From positions 190,237,619 through 190,301,618 of the forward strand of contig NC_081410.1 of NCBI RefSeq assembly GCF_030272615.1: a DNA stretch of 64,000 bases, read 5' to 3'. The position numbers and the translations under genes are program-made. The notes under the pieces are model-generated. The model saw nothing but the letters and a program-made list of their open reading frames with translations, ran no database searches and had not been told where the DNA came from. The stretch is from Cryptomeria japonica. Its lineage: Eukaryota > Streptophyta > Pinopsida > Cupressales > Cupressaceae. Shown here piece by piece: positions 33,569-44,485 of this stretch; position 1 is the stretch's first letter, and the number at the start of each line of letters is the position of its first letter.

Positions 33569-36064
33569 TCAAGGAGGGGGCTGAAGAAGCGTCCCTGAAG
33601 TCGAAGGCTGGGATGCTGGTGTCTGGGCTGCCAGGCGGGCGTGGAGGTCATAAACCTGCTGAGTGCGTGCTGCCACATCCCGCTCCGCGACCAACACTTT
33701 CTCCAAAGCCGTCTTCACCATATGCGCAGCTTCCAGCAACTCCTTCTCCTTGGTATCCGCGGACTCTGTCATACCGACCAACTGAGTCTGCAACAAAACC
33801 CGCTCTGCAGTAACAACATCCAACTCTTGCTGCACAAGGCTCCGCGCACTCTGCTCCTCCGATAGGCAGATGCCAACCGCAACCTTCTCTGCACGGGCTG
33901 TCTCAAGCTGTGCTAACAACTGCGTCCTCTCGGCTGCCCAAGAAGCCTGCTGTCTGGCGAGATCTCTCTCTATCTCTGTACAAGCAGCCTCGCGGACCGC
34001 GGACTCATGCTGCGTCTGCCGCAGTGCATAGTAGGCCTCCCTGTAAACCTGCTCAATCTCGCGGACAACTGCCGTCACCCAACCCTCCACAACGGGCTGA
34101 CGTAGCCTCTAGGCCTGGAGCATCTCCTCTGTCTCTGTAGTCGGCCACCCCTGAGACTCAAAGCAGGTAGCAAAGGCTGTCGGGCAGTCCACCCACATAA
34201 ACTGTAGGACCTGCTCGAGTTCCACCACCACCTGCTGCAATGCTTGCGTCTGAGCGGCGGCCACTACCCGCCTACCCCTCATTACCATATCAACCATGTC
34301 CGCGAGATAACTCTCAACATCCTCTCCCACCTGTGCCGAAGACTGGGAAATCCCTGGTGGAGCGGTCACTACTGTAGCCTACTGCGAAGGTACCGCCTCT
34401 GCCACCGAAGGTGCACCATCTCTTGGTGCCTGCCCAGAGGCGACCTCCCCTGCCTTGTGCCCAACGGTGAGTCCATGTGCCTCCCCTGACGAGTCATCCA
34501 AGTGGACTACCTCCGCTCCCGTCTCTCGACGCGGTGAAAATACAACAGCTCCCTCTGGCTGTGCCAGTGTCATTTGAAACCGCTGTGTGAGCCAGCTCTG
34601 CATAGCCTCGAGGTCAACACGCATCTCTGTGACTGGGGGATGGGTCGCTGTGGTCGGCTCCTCCAACAATGAAGCAGAAACAGTCACCATGGCATCACCA
34701 CCCACGACCTCCAACCGCACGTGAGACTCGGTAGCCTCCACCTCCGTCGGCCCCTACTCAACCACTACTCGGTGCGGTGACTCCTCGGTCAGCGTCGCTG
34801 TGGCTGGGCCCGACGGTGCTCCCTGTTGCTCGTGCTGGAGGGGACCCAATGTAACAGGCGTATGGCTCTGCCCGAAGGCCAGAATACAAGTGCCGCTTAC
34901 TCCAGATGCTGGCACAGTCGTGCCCATTAGTAACAGAGGTGGGGCAAACCGGACGTGTACAGGCTCCTCCGTTGCCTGACTGCTATCGTCCTCCTCATCT
35001 TCCTCCTCTGAATCCTCCGTGCTGCTGGACTCCCTCCCGCTGTCAGGCTCCCCTGAGGCTGAGGCTGTATCCACTGCCCGTTTCCGCTTCGCAGAAGAGT
35101 GCCCAATGTCCAAGTGCCTCCAATACATGATTGGAGGCTCTCCCGCTGCCAACGGTCCCTGCGGTCGTACCTCCAACTCATCCTCTGGCACTACTTCCCG
35201 CGTGGCCTCCAGGAATAACCCTATAGCATAATGAGGCATGTAGAATGTGTGATGCTAGAGCGTCAGAAACTCATACATACGCTCTGCCAGTAACGCTGCC
35301 CAGTCATACACGATGCCATTCATCAGCCCATTCATCAACATAATCTGAGGGAGGGCAATGTCTGACGCCCTACCTGACCCTGTCAATCTGCTCTTGATAA
35401 CATCCATGATGCACCTCCAGTGGCCCTCCGCAAAAAAAGTCTTGCGGATTCCCCGACTCTTCGTGGCTCTAGCCACGCTGTCCAACTCCGCTGTGGTCAA
35501 ATTCCGGGAGACTAATTTAATCCACCGCTCCTTCTCCTCCTGTGTCATCTTCTTGGCCTTCAGGTCTATTTTCTTGCCCTGGCTGCCCGGAATGCCGAAT
35601 ACCCTCGTGAAATCCTTCGCTTTGAAGGATATAGTGACATCCCTCTGGAGGTATTCAAATGTGTTGGTGCATGTATGTCTGTCGAAGGTGTCCACCATGA
35701 AGCGTAGGGCACCCTCGTACTCCCGGATAGGGAACATAGGCATCCAGATAGCCCACTCTACCTGTGCCTTCTGGAGGTTTTTCTTTACCAGGTCATTCTT
35801 GGGGGTATCCTGCCACCATTTGCGGCATTCCAATCCATTCAGGCCCTCGAAAGTAATATTTTGTGGCGTCACTGTGTTTTTCGCACTTGCGGCAACCTGT
35901 GGTGTTTTCTGTTTTTGTTTTTGCCGAGCACGGACGTCCATGGTGCTGCCTGCAACACGCACTCCTGAAGCTAAAATCCTGATATTGCTACCTCTATTTT
36001 TCTGGCTGCTGTTGGAAGAAGCGTGCAGCTGTTTCTTCCAACTCCTCTTCTCGGCTGAATCCAT
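33569..36064 (-). pseudogene. Element I: extra ORF after integrase (~830 codons)
   Basis: One minus-strand frame from an ATG at 36064 to a TGA at 33569, with no frameshift and four in-frame stops (35255, 34754, 34379, 34109), all TAG. Residues 1-85 are basic. Residues 90-269 look globular (WAIWMPMFPIREYEGALRF, EYLQRDVTISFKAKDFTRVF, VSRNLTTAELDSVARATKS) and recall the plant transposon-protein domain found in related elements, but I cannot confirm that. The middle is acidic and Ser-rich (SSSTEDSEEEDEEDDSS) and low-complexity. The end (from about residue 660) is a long Ala/Glu/Gln-rich coiled coil (LLAQLETARAEKVAV, TKEKELLEAAHMVKTALEKV). I see no membrane segment or signal peptide, so envelope is not supported. 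Position and sense direction match the 3' ORF of Athila-type elements. Confidence 0.75.
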
Positions 36065-36885
36065 TGATCTCCCCGTAACTGATTTGTTTAGAAAAAAAAA
36101 TCCACCCTTCGTAATGGCCCTCTCTTTTTGGCTGCCGTCGTGCGGCTGGTCTATCTGTGGCTCTTATTCTTCCCTTTGTGGCTGCTATGCATAACCCTTG
36201 CTGTGGCTACGTGGAATTGTGCGGACTTGGTGTGGCCGTGCGGTGGTAACTACCTCCAAAAAAAACGCACGACACTTGTACTGTCCGCTAGGTGACGCCG
36301 CTCCTCCCGTTTTCTTTGTTGGCCAGCATCTTCTTTCCTTCTCCCTTCGGCGTGGTGTCTCCCTCGGTGTGCGGCGTTTCAATCATGCGACGCTTTATGC
36401 TTCTCGCAGCCTTTGATGGCTACCTTGGTTCCCTTCGGCAGTGTCTCCTTGTTTCCCTTCGGCAGTGTCCGACATCCTTGTTTCTTCTATCCTTGGCGGT
36501 GTCTTGTTTCCTTCATTCGATTTATAGCTTGTGTGGCATTTATATTCTTTTTCGTGCGCTGCGCGGGGTGTCTCCTTCATTCGGTGCGTGTGGTGTCTCC
36601 TCCCTTTCCCTTCGGTGATGTCTCTTCCCTTTCCCTTCGGCGTGGCCTTTTATGTTTGCGTGGCTTCCACCGCACGGTGGCTTCCACCATCGGTGGTCCC
36701 ACCGTCGGTGGTTCCATCGCACGGTGGTGCCACCGTCGGTGGTTCCACCGCACGATGGTGCCACCTATGGTGTCCACTGTACGGTGGTCACTTTTTTTTC
36801 CTCTTTTTTTTTTAAATTTTTTTCCTTATATATATATATTTTTTCAAATTTTTCTTTTATATATACTTTTTTTTTTTCAAATTTT
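36065..36885 (-). other. Element I: spacer between integrase and extra ORF
   Basis: Contains repeated CCCTTCGGC(G/A)GTGTC text (36350-36640), the palindromic array at 36655-36790 and a T-rich tract (36787-36890 on the plus strand, A-rich in sense). No coding seen. H also has an A-rich tract just after its integrase stop. Confidence 0.6.
36655..36790. repeat. Tandem 15-16-bp palindromic units (GGTGGNNCCACC)
   Basis: Six to eight consecutive units such as CACGGTGGCTTCCACC, ATCGGTGGTCCCACC, GTCGGTGGTTCCACC and GCACGGTGGTGCCACC. Each unit is self-complementary around a two-base centre, and the linker between units alternates between (G)CAC and (A/G)TC. It is GC-rich in an otherwise T-rich neighbourhood. 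Confidence 0.85.
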
Positions 36886-38232
36886 CTAATTTTTAGGAGC
36901 GGCTGACTGACTGGGGGTTCCCGGTTCCCTCTGTTCATGATAGATTTTTAGTTTTGACCCGTTGACTGCATCTAATATCTCCTTCCCGTCCAGCGTCCAT
37001 AATTTTATCGCCCCGTTCGTGTTGACCTCACGTATCTGGAAGGGCCCTAACCATCGGACTTTGAATTTCCCCGGTTTAATTTTGTTTCGTCCATTATATT
37101 TCAAGACTAACTGCCCCGGGGTGAACCTCACTCACCGAATGTGTTGGTCGTGCCAATGTTTCCTTCGTTGCTGGGCCTCGTCTGTCACCCATTGTGCCAT
37201 CAGCCTTCGTTCATCGAGTTTGTTTAGGGCATACAGGCGCTCCCTCAGGCTCTCCATATCGCCAAGTTTATTCTCAATAGCAATTCGGGGACTTGGCACC
37301 ATGAACTCCATCGGTACTACCGCTTCCTGTCAGTACATTAATTGAAATGGTGTCTGGCCCGTCGTTACTTTGTAGGTGGTGCGGTATGCCCATAACACCG
37401 ACGGTAGTCGCTCCTCCCAATCTTCCTTTTCTACCCCGCACGACTTATAGATGACGGAAACCAGAATCTTGTTGGTCGCCTCAGCTTGACCATTGGCCCT
37501 CGGATAATACGGACTGGACAAGGAGTGAAAAATTTTGAATTCTGTCGTAAGGAGTCTCACCACATGGTTCACAAAATGGCCTCCTCTGTCACTGGTTATC
37601 TGAAGCGGAATTCCATATCTCGTGATAATTTGTTCATAAATAAATCTGGCTGTACTCACGGCAGTGTTATCAGGTAGGGCCCGTGCTTCAACCCATTTTT
37701 TCAAGTATTCCGTAGCTACCACAATGTATGTACATCGCCGCAGTCTGCTGACTTTTAAAGGCCCCACAAAATCAAGCCCCCAGCGTTCGAATAACTCTTG
37801 TGCCGCTGAAGGGTTTAATGGCATGAAGTCTCGTTTTAGTGGTTTTCCGGCCCTCTGGCATGTATCACAGCTTCTGACCCATTCTCTGGTGTCGTTGTGT
37901 AGCGTGGGCCACCATAGTCCGACTAACAGTACTTTCTTGGCTGTCGTGTCCGGCCCCATATGACCTCCTGCGGGTCCTTCGTGTGCTTCCTTCAAAATCC
38001 CCGGTATCTCTTCCTCCATCACGCATCGGCGGAGTACTTGATCTGTCCCCATTTTGTAAAGGAGTCCATTGATCAGTTGGAACATTCGGCTCCTTAGGAC
38101 CAATTTGCGTCGTTCCCCTGGTGGCATGTCCTGAGGGAACTGGGACGTCGATAGGTACTCGCCAATACGAGTGTACCAGGATGGTAAAACCGCAATCCGG
38201 AATAAGTGCGCATCCGAAAAATCATCATTCAC
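36886..38232 (-). pseudogene. Element I: integrase
   Basis: Minus-strand frame with two TGA stops (37330 and 37132) but no frameshift. The zinc module is H84, H91, C122, C125 (AHEGPAGGH ... CDTC). The triad is D154 (WGLDFVGPL), D215 (TSDRGGHF) and E251 (NGQAEATN), counted from the open stretch starting at 38232. The C-terminal stretch 36886-37131 has FKVRWLGPFQIREV, a GPY/F-type module, then LKIYHEQREPG. All catalytic residues are present; the stops inactivate it. A further TGA at 38242 separates it from RNase H. Confidence 0.9.
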
Positions 38233-38241
38233 CCCCTCCGC

Positions 38242-39434
38242 TCATTCTCCCGACTTGATTCGTGACAGTTGGTCAGCGATCACATAGCTCTTCCCTGGCC
38301 GTACTATAATGTTGAATGTGAATTCTTGCAGTAATAATAGCCACCGACTCACTCGTCCTTGAATACTAGGTTTATTCACCAAGTACATCAAAGCTTGGTG
38401 GTCTACATAGAAGGTGAAGGGTGTCGCCAACAAATAATGCCGGAACTTCTGTACTGCGTAAATCATGCCGAGCACTTCCCGTTCCGTTGTACTGTAATTC
38501 CTCTCAGCTTTCGAGAGTAGTCTACTGGCGAAGTAGACCGGGTGATCCAACCCATGATTCCCAACTTGTGCTAATGTTGCACCTATTGCATAGTTGGAGG
38601 CGTCGACGTGCACATGAAATTCTCTGTCCCAGTTTGGGTAGGCCAATATTGGTGCCGCCAACAGTCGTGATTTCAATTCCTCGAAGGATTCCGACTGCGC
38701 TGTTCCCCATACGTACGGTTCCCCTTTTCTTGTGAGGTTATCCAGGGGGTAAGATATCTGGGACAAATTTTTTATAAACCTTCGGTAATATCCAATGTGT
38801 CCCAAAAAAGATTTTACCTCGGAGACATCCTGTGGGGGTTCCATCTCTATAATCACCCAAACTTTATCCGGGTCTGTTTTAAGTCCCGCTTTACACACTA
38901 TGTGTCCGAGTAGTCTACCCCGAGGTACCATGAATCTGCATTTCTTAGGGTTCAGTGCGAGTTGTGCCCTCCGGCACCTGTCCATACATTCTCCGAGTGC
39001 CTTCAGATGTGTCTCCTCCCCGCTGTAGATGGACCAATCATCTAGGAACGCCTTGAAGTTACCCACAGACATCTTATCAAAAATGTGGAGAATTATTCGT
39101 TGGAACATTGCCGGAGCATTGCAAAGACCGAAGGGCATCCGGTTGTAAGCATATACTCCGTCCTCCACCACAAATGTCGTCTTCAGCGTATCTTCCTCTG
39201 CTATTGATATCTGATTATAGCCGGAAAATCCATCCATAAATGAATAGATTTCATGGTCGGCCACCTCTTCAAGAATAAAGTCTGTGAATGGTATGGGAAA
39301 TGGATCTTTGATGGTAACTGCATTGAGTCACCAGAAGTCGACACAAATCTGGATCTCGTTACCATCCTTTTTGAGAGACATTACGATGGGGGATACCCAT
39401 TCTCTATTCTGCACCCTAAAGATAATCTTGGCCT
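38242..39434 (-). pseudogene. Element I: reverse transcriptase (palm) and RNase H
   Basis: The open stretch of 340 residues from 39264 includes FMDGFSGYNQISIAEED, MPFGLCNAPAMFQR, the active site FLDD (residues 73-76 of this stretch) and ALNPKKCRF. The RNase H follows (FHVHVDASNYAIGATLAQ, NYSTTEREVLGMIYA, TFYVDHQALMYL). Upstream in the same frame, 39265-39434 codes VSPIVMSLKKDG and VDFW, with a TGA at 39328 in place of a following codon. A one-base deletion in an A-run near 39475-39482 shifts this frame relative to the protease frame. Confidence 0.9.
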
Positions 39435-40718
39435 CTAGCATTCGTTCAATCTCTTTTTGTACTTTTGCAGCATAGTTTTATTCATCCTGTACAGTCGCTG
39501 CCGTACTGGTACTGCGCCTGGTACCAACAGAATACGATGAACACATAACTCCAGTGGGAATCCCTTCAAATCCTTATAAGTCCATGCGAATACATCTTTG
39601 TACTCGGTGAAAATCTTGAATGCGGCCATTTTCAGCACTGGGTTCCAGTCATCTCCTACCAGAATGATTTTCTTATCCGCCTCCGTACCTAGATTCAAAG
39701 GTTTCACCGTCAGTTCTTCATACTTCATGGCCTCCTTGTTTTTAAATTGATGTGCGGGTATGGTGTCCATTGTAGCTTCTCCTTCCTTATACTCCCCGTA
39801 TTCTGGGGGATATTGATCTGGCTCCTCTCCTTCGACGCTTAATACGTTACAGGAGGGTGAGAACATCTCATAGTCCTCCTGCTGCCAATGGAATAATCCA
39901 TTTAGTGAATCTGTGTCATCCTCCGAACAGCAACATCCAATTTTTAATATGCCTTCGGCATCTGGGTCCATCCCCTCTCTCCCTTCGTCTCGTGGGTCAT
40001 TTTCCCTCTCGGATTCAGATCCCGAGGAAGAGGCAAGTTCCTCGCTCACCAACTACGTCCGGAGATCAATAGTGAATTTCTTGCCTCCGCTCTCCATCGA
40101 GAGTGTATTTCGTTTCCAGTTGTGGTTTGCTTTCGCTGCCACCAACCATCCTCTTCCAAGTATGGCGTCGTACCCTTTCTGTTTCAATGGAATGACCACG
40201 AAGTCGAGTACAAAAGGTTGTGCACCCACGGTGACTTGCTGTGCCATCAACATGCCGAGGGGTTTAATCCCGTGCTGGTCTGCACCTAGCAAATTAAACT
40301 TAGGTGGCCACAGAGTGGGCTTTCCTAGCTTTTTCCATGTGTCCTCCGGAAGGACATTTACTCCGGAACCGCTGTCTACTATAGTATCCGTCAGGATGGT
40401 GCCCAGGATGCCCATCTCCACCACAGCTGGGTGTCGGCCATTGTTGACGGTAAGTACAACTGGATTTGTTGCCGAGCTTCCTAGTATGGGAGCGTCCATG
40501 TCTCTCGGTTTGGGTTTATCAACCTTTGTGCCCAACAGCACTGTCCCCAATTGCGGTATGGTGTGTAGGAGGTCTTCCAGTTTCACAGGTACCTCCATTT
40601 GGAGCATCTGCCGTATAATGTTCCTCTCCGCGTCTGTGCAGTAGGGTCCAGATGACTCGTGTGTCTCTCCCCGTTGGGCTTTCATGGCCCTTTCTATTTC
40701 CTCCCTTGCCTCTGTCAT
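39435..40718 (-). pseudogene. Element I: protease and start of reverse transcriptase
   Basis: The stretch 40053-40718 is an aspartic protease with DTIVDSGSGVNVLPEDTW (DSG at residues 115-117) and later YDAILGRGWL. A TAG at 40053 ends it. The same frame then continues (39435-40052) through an acidic linker to FAWTYKDLKGFPLELCVHRI and RQRLYRMN, the beginning of RT, and ends early at the frameshift. Protease would cleave the Gag-Pol polyprotein. Confidence 0.87.
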
Positions 40719-42460
40719 TCTCTGCTTCTCCGTGCGGGGATGGGGGTATCGGGCTTCCTTTGCCTGCCCTCGGGTAAGAGTAAGGATGGCTTCTTTACCC
40801 CGTGCGTTGCCTTCGATATCAATCAGATTGGCCCCTACGCCAAACTTCGGACAATCGGCATCTTCATGGTCACCGGGGCCACACCACCGACATAGCTTTT
40901 GAGTGGTGTCATTGTTATTACACTCTCATGCGTAATGACCCCATTGATTGCAAGCCCTACATTGAATCATCGGGCATCCCTTCGCATCATATTGGACCCT
41001 GTTTCTGGTGGAATTATTATTATTCCCCCGTTCGCCTCGCCGGTTTCCTCGGTAGCCTCCGGATAATGCATTATTGTTTGAATCCGATGTGGAGGGCTGC
41101 TCATGTGCAAAGAGCACTTGCTGGTTACGTGCCTTCAGATTGTATGGGCATTCCTTCATAGAATGTCCCATAATCTGGCAAATGTCACAGAATGCCTTCT
41201 TGGGATAGGCCCCCTTTGTGTGGCCGCTCTCCTTACAATCCGTGCACCACAGTTCATCATCCTTGCTTGTGGCCCCCTTCATTGTCTTAAACTCTTTTAA
41301 CATCCGTTCCATATCCTTCTGAAGGGCCGTGACTTTCTTCTTCAGCTTCTCATCACTGCTACTCTCTTCTTCCGACGTATCATCTTCAGAGGATGACGAA
41401 GATCTATTCTTCTTCTTTTTGGCCGTCTTATTTTCACTTTCCAAGTCCATGGCCCGGTTGTATGCATCATCGTAGGATGTCGGAGGCACAATTTTCATCT
41501 TTCGTCGTAGCTTAGGGTTCAGACCCTTGACAAACCACCACTTCTTTAAGCCATCAGCCGGTTGGCTTTCCATCTTTCTGACTAATTCCTTTAGCCGGCG
41601 GCCATATGCCCGTATGGTCTCCTTCTTTCCTTGCTTTGTTCCATAGATTTCCGAGACTATCTCATTATCATCTCGGAGAAGCCGAAATTCCTTCTCGAAT
41701 GCTTTCTTCAATTCATCCCACGTAGTTACCCCGGTTTTATCCAAGTTTGAATACCAGTCAATAGCCACTCCTCTCAGTGTGGCGGGGAACTGCTTCATCC
41801 ATTCATCCTGGTCAGTCACCCCGTTGGCTGTCCAGATGGTTTCGCAGGTACGACAATGCCGTGCGGGATCATCCTTGCTATCCCCGTTGAATTTGGGCAA
41901 CTTCTGTTTGGTCGTCCACTTGGAGGTGGTTGTGGTCGTGTCTGCCCTCCGGCGCTGCTCCCTCCGATGCCGCTGATGTCTCTTGTGGTGGTGACCAAAG
42001 GTACGGTGTTCTGTCTTGTACCTACCGTGCGGTTAGCTTCCCCTTCGCCGTTACCCGTGCCCGACTCCCTTCGGTGATCCTCCCTTTGTGGCGTGAGAGA
42101 TAAATTTTTGAACCGATCTCGAGTCTCTTCCACTAGTTCTCTCCGTAACCTAGTTTCCTCTAGAAACTCTTCGAGGCTTCTCGCTCGACAGTAGTCTGGC
42201 GACGTGTAGAAATTCCCCTCGGCTTCTGCACCTTCCGTGACACCTCCTTGGTTCCCTTCGGGCAACCCTTCGGCAGGTCGTCCTTCGGCAAGTTGCCTCA
42301 GCCTCCGTCTACATTCTACACGTTGTTCCAGAATCAAAGCCTTCTGCGCAGCCTCCCACTCGTCGGTTTCTAATTTCTTATTTCTGTCTTTATTCAATAA
42401 ATTGGGCATTAATTGTGGTACAATTTCATGTTTCACAACACATAAACCAAAACACAACAC
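40719..42460 (-). pseudogene. Element I: gag
   Basis: The N-terminal part (41816-42460) is in one frame and the core (from 41900 down) in another, so a frameshift lies between about 41900 and 42000. Core motifs are PKFNGDSKDDPARHCRTCE, AIDWYSNLDKTGVTTWDEL and IRAYGRRLKELVRKM, followed by a Lys run and a Ser/Asp/Glu-rich linker. There are three knuckles. The first, CTDCKESGHTKGAY, lacks its last Cys (Tyr instead). The second, CDICQIMGHSMKEC, is complete. The third, CRACNQWGHYA, is cut by a TGA at 40926 just before its EC. An additional knuckle-like CRWCGPGDHEDADC follows. The start is probably the ATG near 42409 (MPNLLNKDRNKK). Confidence 0.85.
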
Positions 42461-42960
42461 GTCTTTATTAATTCATTCTTTTGTATACAATCAACATAAT
42501 TCTTCTGCTTCTAACAGTGTTCTTTATTTGTCTCCCTTCACAATTTAAGGATTATTTGTCCTTCATCGGTCTTCCCTCCGTCCGTCATCCTGGCGCTCAT
42601 GAAATTCTCGTAAGATTTGCTGTCATCGGTTCTCACCGTAGGTGTCTTCTCTGCGGTTTTGAAGAGCCAAAAATGCTTGAGCCAGAAGGTTAGGCAAATT
42701 GCTCATCAACCGATTCACGGCCGGGCTTACACCAAGCGCGCTCCACACAACATCCTATGGAACAGCCTCAATGGTGGCTTCCCTCCGTACGTGTGTTTCG
42801 ATGGCCGCCTAAAGGATGCAAGCGAAATCTTTTGTGAGTGCTTGTTCTCCTTCGAACAGTTCTTGGTGATCTTCGTCAGGGTTACTGCTCGTCCCCTCGG
42901 GCAATGGTTGTCCCATTATCCCTGTGCCATGTAGTATATTCCCGTCCCTCCCGAAATAAT
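42461..42960 (-). other. Element I: 5' leader
   Basis: About 500 bp between primer site and gag, without a convincing frame or repeat. CTTCGG-type short repeats begin only inside gag (42240-42300). Confidence 0.6.
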
Positions 42961-42976
42961 TTCGGCAATGGCACCA
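42961..42976 (-). promoter_or_regulatory. Element I: primer-binding site
   Basis: The minus strand reads TGGTGCCATTGCCGAA two bases after the LTR end. It resembles the TGGCGCCGTTGCCGGG-type site of Tat/Athila elements, with both CpGs of that version changed to TpG or CpA. Confidence 0.7.
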
Positions 42977-42978
42977 AA

Positions 42979-43256
42979 TGTTTACCTTACTGGGTAAACA
43001 GGAAGAATACAGAAAATGAACAGCAATGCACAATGCAATTACAAAGGAAGTACCAGAATAAGCTCTCCATTAATGTCAAAAGATGTTCATATTATAATCT
43101 GTCGTCAACATTACATGTCCTCCAACACCCGGAGGTGGTACAATATATGACAGCCGAAGGGGTGCGACACAACCGTCGCGACTCCAACTACCTACCCGTC
43201 GGCTAACTAACTATCAACAATTAACATTACTAAACTATACATATTTTCCGATAACA
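42979..43256 (-). mobile_element. Element I: 5' LTR
   Basis: 278 bp, equal in length to 33214-33491 and different at three bases. It has the same terminal 8-bp inverted repeat. The orientation comes from the primer site on its left and the absence of a purine tract there. Confidence 0.95.
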
Positions 43257-43834
43257 ATATGTGATTGAGCATATTTGTCTGCATAAGACTTCCATAATGG
43301 TCTACGAAGGTAAGTATCATATGTTTGACCATGTGTATGTGGGACCTCTAGTTTTTGAAGCAAAGCTGATGGTGATTCAGGTACCATATGTGGTCCTATA
43401 TTTCCTCCACTATTAGGTCTCCTTTGATCCATATTGGAGTGAGGTTGTTGCAAAGGTTGATTTTCCATTATTTGAGACATGTCAAAATCATGAGGTATCT
43501 TGGCTCCACTTTGTGCCATCATTTGTAAGAAGTATTGTCTATCCCTCCTCATTATTTCCTCAACCAATCGATTGAAATGGGGATTCATAATGGATTCTTC
43601 CACATCTGCTGAATGTACTAAAAATTTGTCCACATTGTCATTGTGTGTAGCATTGTTGTTTGTAGTGTCTGCGTTTTCCACATTTGGAATGTTTCTATAG
43701 ACATCCATGTCCGGCAATGTAGTGTGATCAGTATTGAAAAATAAATCATTGTCATACTCATAAGAACTCATGTTTGCAAACTTTTGAGCCTCTTTAGTTT
43801 CTCTCCTAGATTTTTGAAGACGGGTTTCAACCAT
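43257..43834 (-). pseudogene. Element H: N-terminal gag (5' of the I insertion)
   Basis: Open from an ATG at 43834 (METRLQKSRRETKEAQKF after a GTT-read Val) through an acidic middle to RRDRQYFLQMMAQSGAKIP and RPLWKSYADKYAQSH, where I interrupts it. It is in phase with 31642-33213 once the insert is disregarded. No internal stop. The RRDRQYFLQ block is shared with element A. Confidence 0.88.
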
Positions 43835-44329
43835 GAACTAGGTATTGACCAAGATGTGTAAGACTAGATGAAAAATGGAAAGAGTATGAAAGACCAAGAG
43901 TTGAATGGAATGTAAATGAATCTGAAGTGTACTTGCAATGTCCAAAGTGTAAAACCAAGTATGTATGTAGTAGAGTAGGTGTGACTTCCAAAGAGAGGAT
44001 AGTTTCTCTTGATGAGGTAAGTTGACCTTGACCCTAAGTAAGACCAAATGAGACCCAAAGGTAAGAAACCTTGATGAGGGACCACTTAGCAAAATGTTGT
44101 TGTATGTAGTATGTTGACAAAGTATGATGAGGACAAGCAAGTGACCTTTTGACTCGAGTTTAGACTAGTGTGAATGTGAAATGAGATGTGAAGCAATGAT
44201 GGACTATGTGAGACCCAAAGACAGGTTGAATGCTAGATGAAACCTGAAGAAACAACCTAGGAAGCTCAAGTATTCCAAAACTGATTTCTCTTGTTTGCTG
44301 GACTGTGAAATTTTCTTGCAATTTTTGAA

Positions 44330-44485
44330 TACAGACACGCCTGTATACTGCACAGACGCGGTTATCCGACGCAGATGTGTTTCTATTCAACACAGACGTT
44401 GTTATAAACACAGACGCTATTCTGCCCTTCACAGACACGTTTATATGACCCAGACGCGGTTAAAACAGACACAGACGTGTTTCTG
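44330..44485 (+). repeat. CACAGACGCG array, gag-proximal block of H leader
   Basis: About eight units at about 20-bp spacing: ACAGACACGCCTG, CACAGACGCGGTT, CGCAGATGTGTTT, CACAGACGTTGTT, CACAGACGCTATT, ACAGACACGTTTA, CCAGACGCGGTT, CACAGACGTGTTT. The core is on the plus strand, so antisense to H. Confidence 0.8.

Larger units (their letters stand above)
33209..43261 (-). mobile_element. Element I: Athila/Tat-like Ty3/gypsy retrotransposon nested in gag of H
   Basis: I spans 33214-43256 (10,043 bp) between two 278-bp LTRs with three mismatches. The flanks are GTATG (33209-33213) and ATATG (43257-43261), a 5-bp duplication with one change. The gag frame of H continues in phase if the insert and one flank copy are disregarded. 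Minus-strand order: 5' LTR, primer site, leader, gag, protease, RT, RNase H, integrase, 830-codon extra ORF, polypurine tract, 3' LTR. RT signatures (FLDDWSIY, MPFGLCNAPAMFQR) fit the Athila/Tat branch. LTRs of only 278 bp are short for that branch. Confidence 0.93.

Noticed and set aside
35358-36194. Plus-strand open frame of 278 codons
   Set aside because: It lies antisense to the start of the extra ORF of I. The sense frame continues in phase for 2.5 kb with sensible protein composition, so the plus frame is its shadow.
39913-40644. Plus-strand open frame of 243 codons
   Set aside because: Antisense shadow of the I protease, which has a clear DSG motif on the other strand.
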